The notes below the pieces were generated by a model that saw only the letters and a program-made list of their open reading frames with translations, did not search any database and was not told where the DNA came from. A stretch of DNA of 6,564 nt from Lachnospiraceae bacterium (GTDB taxonomy: Bacteria > Bacillota_A > Clostridia > Lachnospirales > Lachnospiraceae): positions 1-6,564 of the forward strand of contig QXWX01000170.1 of NCBI GenBank assembly GCA_009911175.1, read 5' to 3'. Below, one piece after another: positions 1 through 5,073 of the stretch (position 1 is its first letter; every line of letters starts with the position of its first letter). The position numbers and the translations under genes are program-made.

Positions 1-318
1 ATTAGTTGCCTTACTGTAAATATCATCCTTTATTCTCTTAGATATCTTATTATTTAACCAACTCGCCAAGTAAGTTTCTCCCATACTAAGTATTGAATTT
101 CCCAAAAACAAAACGAATAGAATACTAATTGTATACAGTATTCTATCGAATGACTTTATAGTAACATAATTTATAATGTTGCCCATAAAATATATAGGAA
201 GTAAACCCATGATATTACTTAGCATAGTAAGAGTGTAAAGACCTACAAATTTACTCCTATAAGGAGTAATATAATTTTTTAGTAAATTTTGATAAGCTTT
301 TTTCTGCCATATCTTCAA
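1..318 (-). CDS. ABC exporter, N-terminal part (runs off left edge)
   Basis: This is the first 106 codons of a membrane protein read leftwards, open to the window edge with no stop. The start is a TTG at 318-316, preceded by AAAGAGGTG (326-334) with a 7-nt gap. The ATG two codons inside is in another frame and closes quickly. The protein has a basic amphipathic start (KIWQKKAYQNLLKNY, then TPYRSK), a hydrophobic helix at about residues 24-44 and a second at about 60-79. It ends in the charged stretch NNKISKRIKDDIYSKAT. This layout, with two long helices and a cytoplasmic extension bearing a coupling-helix-like segment, is typical of the transmembrane domain of type I ABC exporters (permease fused to ATPase). 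The ATPase half would lie outside the window. It is the last visible gene after the two Cys-rich precursors on the same strand, so export of the modified peptide is the likely role. No peptidase C39 domain is seen at the N-terminus, so leader removal is probably done elsewhere. Family is fairly sure; substrate is inferred. Confidence 0.72.
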   Translation of the reverse strand, partial: MKIWQKKAYQNLLKNYITPYRSKFVGLYTLTMLSNIMGLLPIYFMGNIINYVTIKSFDRILYTISILFVLFLGNSILSMGETYLASWLNNKISKRIKDDIYSKATN

Positions 319-325
319 CTATATA

Positions 326-334
326 CACCTCTTT
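326..334 (-). promoter_or_regulatory. ribosome binding site fixing the TTG start
   Basis: On the minus strand the sequence is AAAGAGGTG, 7 nt before the TTG at 318. It is the only purine-rich Shine-Dalgarno match near the start of the exporter frame. It is what supports initiation at TTG rather than at a later in-frame ATG (the first is about residue 32, inside the first membrane helix). Confidence 0.6.
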
Positions 335-345
335 CAATCATGTAA

Positions 346-380
346 GAGAGGGATATAAAGATATATCCCCTCTCATTTTT
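346..380 (+). terminator. terminator-like hairpin in front of the exporter gene
   Basis: GAGAGGG-ATATA (346-357) pairs with TATAT-CCCCTCTC (362-374) over 12 bp with a single bulged C, around the loop AAGA. On the plus strand it is followed by ATTTTT (375-380), so it resembles an intrinsic terminator for plus-strand transcripts such as any from the IS630 remnant. On the minus strand the same hairpin lies in the leader between the precursor genes and the exporter and lacks a good U-run. There it could act as an RNA-stabilising or read-through-limiting structure. Structure is clear; function is inferred. Confidence 0.5.
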
Positions 381-518
381 AGATTATGAATATGACTTTA
401 ACATATGTAAACCTTATACTTTACTAGTACAGCATTTCACCATTTTTTAAGTAACATTACTGTATTCAAAACTTCCCATATATGACATAATGAAAAGAAA
501 ATACAACTGAGACTATAT
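381..518. other. non-coding stretch, no gene seen
   Basis: About 140 AT-rich bases lie between the hairpin and the IS630 remnant. On the minus strand the longest ATG frame is 13 codons without a convincing ribosome site. No additional Cys-rich precursor is present. No clear transposon inverted repeat could be recognised at the edge of the IS630 remnant. Confidence 0.4.
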
Positions 519-755
519 ATGCCATTTATTGCTGTTCCCGTAAAAATACCTGAAGCCATCCAGCCTGTCCTATTTAAATTTGCCAAAAGCAAGGCTTTTC
601 CAACCCGTCAGGTGCAGCGTGCCAAGATTATCCTGCTTGCCACAAACGGACTTGATATTATGCAGATATCCAAACAGATAGGTCTCGGGCAAGATTCAGT
701 CAGTTCCTTCCTGAATGATGCCCCACGCCCTGAGCAGCCTCCACATTATTCTGAC
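519..755 (+). pseudogene. IS630-type transposase remnant (N-terminal fragment)
   Basis: The plus-strand frame from the ATG at 519 encodes about 79 residues resembling the N-terminus of IS630/Tc1-mariner-group transposases. The stretch TRQVQRAKIILLATNGL (29-45) followed by IMQISKQIGLGQDSVSS (47-63) is the usual helix-turn-helix. The downstream motif LNDAPRPEQPPHYSD (65-79) normally follows only after several dozen more residues, so an internal deletion has joined the two pieces. After about 755 similarity stops. The frame continues only into antisense of the neighbouring Cys-rich precursor gene, ending at 890. The whole DDE catalytic domain is missing, so it cannot be active. It lies antisense to the RiPP cluster, between the precursors and the exporter, and has higher GC than its surroundings, as expected for imported DNA. 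Confidence 0.75.
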
Positions 756-773
756 AGCAAATCATCAATTTAC

Positions 774-917
774 TTAATCATCTGGTTTCATTGTTGTACT
801 ATTACCTACGCAACCCTGACAGCTTGTACACTGTCCTTTACAACCAGTACATCCTCCCTGGCATGGGCACCATCTAGGCTGTATGGTTGAAGAATATCCC
901 ATTGTTGATAATTTCAT
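774..917 (-). CDS. Cys-rich RiPP precursor peptide A (CXXX-type)
   Basis: This 47-residue peptide starts at the ATG at 917 and stops at TAA (774-776). A strong AGGAGGG-like ribosome site (GGAGGG at 925-930) lies 7 nt upstream. The N-terminus MKLSTMGYSSTIQPR acts as the presumed leader. It is followed by WCPCQG and a core with cysteines at 17, 19, 23, 26, 30, 33 and 36, separated mostly by Gly, Gln, Thr and Ser. The tail NSTTMKPDD is uncharged to acidic and cysteine-free. It aligns without gaps over the first 21 residues with the precursor encoded just upstream (946-1104), which establishes it as a real gene despite its small size. Its spacing mixes CX3C and CX2C, unlike the more regular CXXX repeat of its partner. 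It is the last gene before the IS630 remnant. Expected role: substrate of the radical SAM fusion protein, giving a crosslinked peptide. Final product and activity are unknown. Confidence 0.82.
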   Translation of the reverse strand: MKLSTMGYSSTIQPRWCPCQGGCTGCKGQCTSCQGCVGNSTTMKPDD

Positions 918-924
918 TTTACAT

Positions 925-930
925 CCCTCC
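925..930 (-). promoter_or_regulatory. strong ribosome binding site of precursor A
   Basis: GGAGGG on the minus strand lies 7 nt before the ATG at 917, within a 28-nt gap after the stop of precursor B. No promoter was seen in that gap, so both precursors are probably on one transcript. Confidence 0.6.
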
Positions 931-945
931 TATGTATATAGAATA

Positions 946-1104
946 CTAAATTCCTGGATGACTAAGAACTTTACTATCACAGTAGCCAGAACAAGTTCCT
1001 CGGCACCCATGACATGTTTTTGCACAAGTAAAACCACACGTTCCTTGACATGGACACCATCTAGGTTCTACCGTAGCAGAATTCATTATTGAACTTAACT
1101 GCAT
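946..1104 (-). CDS. Cys-rich RiPP precursor peptide B (CXXX repeat)
   Basis: This 52-residue peptide starts at the ATG at 1104 and ends at TAG (946-948). AAAGGAG at 1114-1120 lies 9 nt ahead of this ATG and selects it over an in-frame ATG at 1155 that has no ribosome site. The leader MQLSSIMNSATVEPR is followed by WCPCQGT. Eight cysteines lie at 17, 19, 23, 27, 31, 34, 38 and 42. From C19 on the spacing is X3, X3, X3, X2, X3, X3, which is the CXXX repeat that gives this RiPP group its name. The tail is DSKVLSHPGI. Residues 1-21 match precursor A position for position (pattern M[KQ]LS[ST] then PRWCPCQG). The gene follows the accessory protein gene by 66 nt. Known of related systems: radical SAM/SPASM enzymes link cysteine sulfur to residues between cysteines (sactipeptide or ranthipeptide chemistry). 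Here this is inferred. Confidence 0.85.
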   Translation of the reverse strand: MQLSSIMNSATVEPRWCPCQGTCGFTCAKTCHGCRGTCSGYCDSKVLSHPGI

Positions 1105-1170
1105 AACATTACTCTCCTTTCTATAAAAGTAATTAAAGGTATCAAGTGTTATCACTTCATATCCATAATC

Positions 1171-1467
1171 TCAAGCTTGTTGATTTTCCATGTAATGAAT
1201 ACTCCTATCACTAAAGTCAAGCATGTAGTTTTCTCCTTTTTCTGGATCAAGCTGATACTTTTTAATAATTTCATTCCATGCCGCACGATATATAGTCATG
1301 CTAGCTTTTAAATCCTTTTTAATTTGTCCATACATTTTCGAGTTTTTACAATAAAGTTCATTATCAGCTGCTAATGTTTTTGTCAATACTTTAAGCGAAT
1401 TAATTTCTTCTATAATATCCATCATTTTTTCATTTTCTTTTTTCGTTATCACTGCCACCGTATTCAT
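1171..1467 (-). CDS. CXXX repeat peptide modification system protein
   Basis: This is a 98-residue cytoplasmic protein with no membrane segment. The ATG at 1467 is chosen because GGAGGG sits 4 nt upstream. Longer in-frame starts (1533, 1479) would overlap the maturase gene or the ribosome site itself. The N-terminus MNTVAVITKKENEKMMDIIEE is followed by a long charged helical, possibly coiled-coil, stretch to about residue 70 (EINSLKVLTKTLAADNELY, then KMYGQIKKDLKASMTIYRAAW). A short C-terminal segment ends in DRSIHYMENQQA. Size, the opening 'V-I-TKKE' pattern and the position between the radical SAM gene and Cys-rich precursors fit my recollection of the small family annotated as CXXX repeat peptide modification system protein. 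Its biochemical role is not established; leader-peptide binding or enzyme scaffolding is plausible. The gene begins 14 nt after the maturase stop, so the two are co-transcribed and possibly translationally coupled. Confidence 0.68.
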   Translation of the reverse strand: MNTVAVITKKENEKMMDIIEEINSLKVLTKTLAADNELYCKNSKMYGQIKKDLKASMTIYRAAWNEIIKKYQLDPEKGENYMLDFSDRSIHYMENQQA

Positions 1468-1481
1468 ATTTCCCTCCATTT

Positions 1482-3644
1482 TTAACAATAATGCCTTGCA
1501 TATGGATTGCATACTAATTCTTCTATAACACATTCTATTGGATCAGAGTAATCAATCACTGGAATTTCGATATCTGCTCCATACTCGATTTTTTCTTTAT
1601 GTAAAATCTGTAACAATTTCATAGATGCGTTTCTTTCAATATGGCTTTTAATACATTGAGCGGAGCCTGGAGTATTAAATTCCCTGGTTTTTTTTCTGTT
1701 TAATAAAACACATCTGTTACATTGGTAAGCATCACAGCGTTTGCATAATGGTGAATTAGATAAACTTAACATATCAGCCAACTTATATTTTGTAATTCCC
1801 GTTTCAATATCTCCTATATAATCTTCTGGAGAATTGAAATAAAATGCCGGACATATATATAACTTTCCATTGGGTGCTAATGCATAGTTATGGACTCCAC
1901 AATTGCAATTATTCATTTCATCTAAGAACAAACGATCAGTCAATATATTTATTTCCCGAAATTCTTTTCGTTTAAGATATGAAACTATCTCTGCTATCAT
2001 TAACTCCAGTTGTTCTTTATAAATAGTAGAAAATCTTCTCTGAAATTCAAATTTGAAAATTATATTAATTCTTTGACATATAGGCAGCAATTTCGTAACC
2101 ATATCAGCTAATACCGGGAAAGACTCTTCGTGAATATTTAAAAGAACAATTTCATTTCCCTTAAATTCGGTAACTTCTCTCGAATCTATAACAACATACT
2201 TATCATAATTTGAATATGGCAATTTTATATCATTATGACACAATTCAATTCTTGATATAGTAGAAAATCTATCTAAATCTATTATATTGTCTTGAGATTT
2301 TGAGTTTAAAATAACCGGCTTATAAAAATTTTTTTCGCAAAACTCTAAGCCACTTTTAGCAACTTCTTCACTCATAACAGCACCTACAGTACTATTTGAT
2401 GAATAATCGCAACACTCTACTGCATCATCACTCATAATAAAATACAAGTGTTTCTTATTCCGCAAAGGAGATTTTCTATCGATCCCTTTTTCTCTTCTTA
2501 ACCTATCCCAATAATAATTATTAGCCCGAACTCTTGCTTTATGCATCTTACAAATATATGTTGCTCTGGCATAAATTGTATCCTCCTCAGTACAATCATA
2601 ATTGCATCCTTGACACCAAGCGCAACCAGATGCGATTTCACAATTCAAACATTCATCATTACTAATTGCTTTTGTAGATAAAGTCAAAAACGGCCTTATC
2701 TTATCGTAATCAATTCCTGTATCAATATCGCCAATAGGAATTCCCTGTTTTTCACAAAGTGTAAAATCAGAAAAACGCAAACACGGATAAAAATTACCTT
2801 GTGCATCAATTGCTAACATTCTTCCTGTACCACAATAATTAGAATTAATTATTGTCCGATCATTTGGCATGCCAATCATGTCATCAAATAGTGTACAGTT
2901 AACTTTATCCCACAACTCGAACTCAATAATATAGTCAGCCAAATTACGCATCTGCTGTTCAAAGATTTTATCGTCTCCTTCTTTCCATACATCTTCAAAT
3001 ACAACATTAGCTGGAATTATAGAAAGTCCATTCTCCCATAAATGCACGATGCTTTCTTTCAAATATATCAAATCTTCACTTCCAAAAGTTACTTTTGTGG
3101 TTGAATTTGGAAACTCTTGTAACCATAATGGCAAATTTTTATAAACATCATCATATGAACCCTTACCATTTTGATAGATCCTATGCATATCATGCTTCCG
3201 TTTAGTTCCATCAATAGTAATTCCTATATCCAATTTACCTTTATTTTTTTTTATAAATCTTTGAACATCTGATCTATCATATAATGTTCCATTAGTTCCT
3301 ATATGAATCCGATAATTTTTTGACCATTTATGCCCCAACTTATACGTCTTAATTTTAATGTAGTCCATGATACGATCGATTAAGTCAATTTCTAACAATG
3401 GTTCACCACCAATAAAATCCCATAATACAGCTTCTGCATTAAACATTTGGGGATTATCCAATAAATAATCGATGGCTTTCTTGGCCACATCAAACGACAT
3501 TCTATGCTTTTCATTTTTATGAACCTCATAGCAATAAGAACATCTCAAATTACAATCTTCTGTTACAATAAAGGTAACTTCATAAGCCTTTCCCTCTTTC
3601 CATTGGCTTATCCCTGAACCCATTAAGTAATTACCATTACTCAT
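1482..3644 (-). CDS. radical SAM/SPASM peptide maturase fused to CXXX repeat peptide maturase
   Basis: This 720-residue cytoplasmic iron-sulfur enzyme starts at the ATG at 3644, with GGAGG at 3656-3660. Residues 18-385 form a complete radical SAM/SPASM protein. The SAM-cluster motif is CX3CX2C (C31, C35, C38) in VTEDCNLRCSYCYE, followed by GGEP at 79-82 and the motif GITIDGTKRKHD at 141-152. The SPASM region has C271, GX4C ending at C288, then C332, C335, C341, C344, C347, C351 and C365. It closes with the typical CKMHKARVRANNYYWDRL (365-382). This half closely resembles the 'radical SAM peptide maturase, CXXX-repeat target family'. From about 397 a second unit begins (KKHLYFIMSDDAVECCDY). 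It lacks CX3CX2C but has its own SPASM-like cysteines: C580, C582, GX4C at C598, C634, C637, C642, C645 and C664. It resembles the normally separate 'CXXX repeat peptide maturase'. Expected job: installing thioether crosslinks in the two precursors encoded downstream. Family assignment is strong; exact chemistry is inferred. Confidence 0.87.
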   Translation of the reverse strand: MSNGNYLMGSGISQWKEGKAYEVTFIVTEDCNLRCSYCYEVHKNEKHRMSFDVAKKAIDYLLDNPQMFNAEAVLWDFIGGEPLLEIDLIDRIMDYIKIKTYKLGHKWSKNYRIHIGTNGTLYDRSDVQRFIKKNKGKLDIGITIDGTKRKHDMHRIYQNGKGSYDDVYKNLPLWLQEFPNSTTKVTFGSEDLIYLKESIVHLWENGLSIIPANVVFEDVWKEGDDKIFEQQMRNLADYIIEFELWDKVNCTLFDDMIGMPNDRTIINSNYCGTGRMLAIDAQGNFYPCLRFSDFTLCEKQGIPIGDIDTGIDYDKIRPFLTLSTKAISNDECLNCEIASGCAWCQGCNYDCTEEDTIYARATYICKMHKARVRANNYYWDRLRREKGIDRKSPLRNKKHLYFIMSDDAVECCDYSSNSTVGAVMSEEVAKSGLEFCEKNFYKPVILNSKSQDNIIDLDRFSTISRIELCHNDIKLPYSNYDKYVVIDSREVTEFKGNEIVLLNIHEESFPVLADMVTKLLPICQRINIIFKFEFQRRFSTIYKEQLELMIAEIVSYLKRKEFREINILTDRLFLDEMNNCNCGVHNYALAPNGKLYICPAFYFNSPEDYIGDIETGITKYKLADMLSLSNSPLCKRCDAYQCNRCVLLNRKKTREFNTPGSAQCIKSHIERNASMKLLQILHKEKIEYGADIEIPVIDYSDPIECVIEELVCNPYARHYC

Positions 3645-4042
3645 TATTCAACTTTCCTCCTACCTAAGTATATATCTTCTGGGGATCTTTAACCCTTCCA
3701 TTACTGCTTGGTGCCACATGCTCAGTGATTTTTTCTGTATGGTTTCTGAACTTCTTATGTTATTGGAGCGATGGGAATCACAATCGTACGGCTTGACCAC
3801 CGGCTCTGCCGGTGGTTTGAGTGAACCCCTCCGGGGCATTTTTCGGTATCGCTTATAGGCGGTGTCTAAGCAACCCCTTTTTCGATGCTGCCTATCAGCA
3901 GTATCTTATTAACCTCTGGTACTTGGCTGTCTCTTAAAAGAGGCTCTTTATCCTTCTATTCTACTGCACTCTTCCTGCTCTTCGATGTACTTTTTATTTC
4001 TTTTCTTGCACGATATTCAATTGTCAAAATTCAGGTAAAACC
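3645..4042. other. roughly 400-bp spacer, probable mobile-element debris
   Basis: No convincing gene is found on either strand. Open frames are short, lack ribosome sites, and their translations match no family I recognise. GC content rises sharply in 3770-3900 compared with the flanks. The stretch holds a perfect 9-bp hairpin (3796-3816), a smaller CCCC-TCC-GGGG hairpin (3826-3836) followed by ATTTTT, and a 6-bp inverted pair ATAGGC / GCCTAT around 3855-3895. Such clustered GC-rich palindromes are common at the ends of IS200/IS605-type or other insertion sequences, but no transposase piece is recognisable. No convincing sigma-A promoter for the maturase gene was found here. The nearest weak candidate is TTAAAG about 14 nt from TATACT, around 3665-3690 on the minus strand. 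Confidence 0.45.
3796..3816. repeat. perfect 9-bp GC-rich hairpin
   Basis: ACCACCGGC (3796-3804), loop TCT, GCCGGTGGT (3808-3816). It is not followed by a T-run on either strand, so it is not an obvious terminator. Its strength and setting suggest a palindrome of the kind found at IS200/IS605 ends or in dispersed REP-like elements. It lies about 150 nt upstream of the maturase start codon. Confidence 0.6.
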
Positions 4043-4639
4043 TCATTCATTGAGATTCCGAGAAATTATATAGTGATTTTTGCAAATCCCTACAAACATC
4101 ATAAAACATAATACTATATGCGAATAAATTATCCCCCAATAAATACATTCAACTTTTAATAATAATCCAAAAAGCATAATCATTATTTGAAGTACAAGCA
4201 AAATAGTTGTTATTTTACGGTATTTTCTCTTCTCAGTTTTGCTTAAACGTTTGTTTTTTGAATCAACCGGAGCCAAACCACAAATACTTATCTGTAAAAT
4301 AAGTAAAAATATATATCCTGCTTGAAAAACAAACATATTTATGTTCATTTTATTTAACATACAGAGAAAGATGATTAATATTGCTGAAACTATTCCACAC
4401 AAATATCCTTTATCCGCATGATACCCTCCTGAATAACGTCTTAGTGGAATATATGAACATAAGAAACATACAACCAATTGAATTTCTCCAAAAAAGCAAC
4501 CTATTATAATGGCAACTAATAAATTGATACATTCTTCAAAAAAAATCAAATACGCATATTGATATATATCTTTTTCCTGTTCACATATGTATTTACTTTT
4601 TATTTGATATTCCAAAACTTTACTTACTAATGAATTCAT
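4043..4639 (-). CDS. agrB: AgrB-like pheromone-processing membrane protease
   Basis: This 198-residue integral membrane protein matches the usual AgrB length. It cleaves the C-terminal tail of AgrD and forms the thiolactone ring. The signature LRRYSGGYHADKGYLC (66-81) contains the catalytic His74 and Cys81, seven positions apart as for H77/C84 of the Staphylococcus aureus enzyme. The second family motif, APVDSKNKRLSKTEKRKYRK, starts at 123. Membrane segments lie at about 38-64, 80-96, 101-121, 144-162 and 166-186. The start at 4639 lies 16 nt after the agrD stop and has a weak AAGGAAAAGAG ribosome site, suggesting translation partly coupled to agrD. The gene ends in TGA, with no clear terminator before the following spacer, so read-through towards the maturase gene is possible. 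All key residues are intact, so it is probably functional. Confidence 0.93.
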   Translation of the reverse strand: MNSLVSKVLEYQIKSKYICEQEKDIYQYAYLIFFEECINLLVAIIIGCFFGEIQLVVCFLCSYIPLRRYSGGYHADKGYLCGIVSAILIIFLCMLNKMNINMFVFQAGYIFLLILQISICGLAPVDSKNKRLSKTEKRKYRKITTILLVLQIMIMLFGLLLKVECIYWGIIYSHIVLCFMMFVGICKNHYIISRNLNE

Positions 4640-4655
4640 CTACATTCTCTTTTCC

Positions 4656-4820
4656 TTATTTCCTCTGAAACTTTTTCCTTTTATAAAATTCTTCAGGAAC
4701 TTTTGGCTGGTGGTGCACCCATACACAAGTACTCTCTACAGATATTATAGCCAGAAATAGCGCCAAAGCATTAACCATTCTCCAAATTTTTGTTGTCAAT
4801 AATCTTTTAATTCTTTTCAT
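4656..4820 (-). CDS. agrD: AgrD-like cyclic lactone autoinducer precursor
   Basis: This 54-residue peptide has its ATG at 4820, with AAAGGAG (4830-4836) 9 nt upstream. The basic N-terminus MKRIKRLLTTKIWR is followed by a hydrophobic helix (VNALALFLAIISV, 16-28) that anchors the precursor at the membrane. The signal region is ESTCVWVH, then the processed tail HQPKVPEEFYKRKKFQRK. The QPK-x-PEE block is the conserved recognition tail of clostridial AgrD. By alignment of Cys32 and V41-P42 with Cys28 and V37-P38 of S. aureus AgrD, AgrB should cut after His36. That gives a five-residue thiolactone ring C32-V-W-V-H36 with a short Ser-Thr exocyclic tail. It is followed directly by agrB, its processing enzyme. 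It is too short for most automatic callers. Assignment is confident; the exact mature ends are inferred. Confidence 0.9.
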   Translation of the reverse strand: MKRIKRLLTTKIWRMVNALALFLAIISVESTCVWVHHQPKVPEEFYKRKKFQRK

Positions 4821-4861
4821 CAATACATTCTCCTTTCACATGTGCTAAAATTATTATATAC

Positions 4862-4890
4862 TTTATACGACAAAATAATTTATTTTTCAA
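4862..4890 (-). promoter_or_regulatory. sigma-A-type promoter for agrDB
   Basis: On the minus strand TTGAAA (4890-4885) and TATAAA (4867-4862) are separated by exactly 17 nt. This gives a predicted start near 4855 and a leader of about 35 nt before the agrD start codon. It lies just after the terminator that ends the kinase transcript, so agrD-agrB form their own transcription unit. The fit to consensus is good (TTGAAA versus TTGACA, TATAAA versus TATAAT). Confidence 0.72.
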
Positions 4891-4892
4891 TG

Positions 4893-4913
4893 CATTTACT
4901 AAAATGACATTTA
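4893..4913 (-). promoter_or_regulatory. possible LytTR/AgrA-type operator (paired TAAATG)
   Basis: Two TAAATG hexamers (4913-4908 and 4898-4893) lie 15 nt apart start to start, abutting the -35 box of the agrDB promoter. The first is part of the palindrome AAATG-T-CATTT (4912-4902). Paired direct repeats immediately upstream of -35 are where LytTR-type regulators such as AgrA usually bind. The site does not match the staphylococcal consensus, so this is a positional argument only. AT-rich DNA produces such repeats by chance. Confidence 0.35.
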
Positions 4914-4930
4914 AATCGGCAAAATATGCA

Positions 4931-4969
4931 AAAAAAAGATTGTTGTAATGTATTGAGTAACAACAATCT
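4931..4969 (-). terminator. rho-independent terminator of the kinase transcript
   Basis: On the minus strand AGATTGTTGT (4969-4960) pairs perfectly over 10 bp with ACAACAATCT (4946-4937) around a 13-nt loop. It is followed at once by six T residues (4936-4931). It ends transcription of the regulator/kinase unit before the agrDB promoter. The upstream arm overlaps the direct repeat bordering the small inserted element, which has pushed the terminator away from the kinase stop codon. Confidence 0.8.
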
Positions 4970-5071
4970 ATGATAAGCAGAAATGAACCACCCCGCCGCA
5001 AGCAGCGGGGTATCCTATCTTAGCATCTTTTTTCAGAACGACGCATGCGGCGGGGAATTAACCCTATGATA
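4968..5071. mobile_element. 88-bp GC-rich hairpin element with 8-bp flanking repeats (MITE-like)
   Basis: The 8-mer CTATGATA occurs at 4968-4975 and again at 5064-5071, bracketing 88 bp of clearly higher GC. Inside, CCCCGCCGCA (4991-5000) can pair perfectly with TGCGGCGGGG (5046-5055), making a long hairpin. Alternatively ACCCCGC (4990-4996) pairs with GCGGGGT (5005-5011) in a short local hairpin. The two are mutually exclusive. Removing the element plus one repeat would leave the kinase stop codon directly in front of its terminator stem. That makes a recent insertion with target duplication the simplest reading. No coding capacity is present; the 64-codon minus frame through it is fortuitous. 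I recall similar CCCCGC-rich hairpins as dispersed repeats in Clostridia. The transposase family that would move it is unknown. Confidence 0.6.
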
Positions 5072-5073
5072 GA

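Noticed and set aside
756..890. C-terminal part of the transposase-remnant frame
   Set aside because: After about 755 the frame reads through antisense of precursor A. The serine/threonine-rich tail is not transposase sequence.
883..1092. Plus-strand 69-codon frame with Ser/Thr/Cys-rich translation
   Set aside because: It is the antisense of both Cys-rich precursor genes, has no ribosome site and no family resemblance.
1105..1155. Longer start for precursor B at 1155
   Set aside because: No ribosome site precedes it. AAAGGAG lies inside this extension and points to the ATG at 1104, and the resulting leader length equals that of precursor A.
1141..1160. AAGTG-ATAA-CACTT mini-hairpin before precursor B
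   Set aside because: Only 5 bp of AT-rich stem and no T-run, so it is too weak to call as a terminator or operator.
3755..3800. Possible group II intron domain V (CGTACGG near 3785)
   Set aside because: The matching 5' arm (GAGCCGT-type with GAAA loop) is absent on both strands, so the 34-nt hairpin cannot form.
3885..4073. Plus-strand 62-codon hydrophobic frame
   Set aside because: No ribosome site, overlaps the end of agrB in antisense, and matches no family I know.
4807..5001. Minus-strand 64-codon frame starting MRRGGSFLL
   Set aside because: It runs through the GC-rich hairpin element, the terminator and the agrDB promoter, and overlaps the start of agrD. It is a by-product of the repeat.
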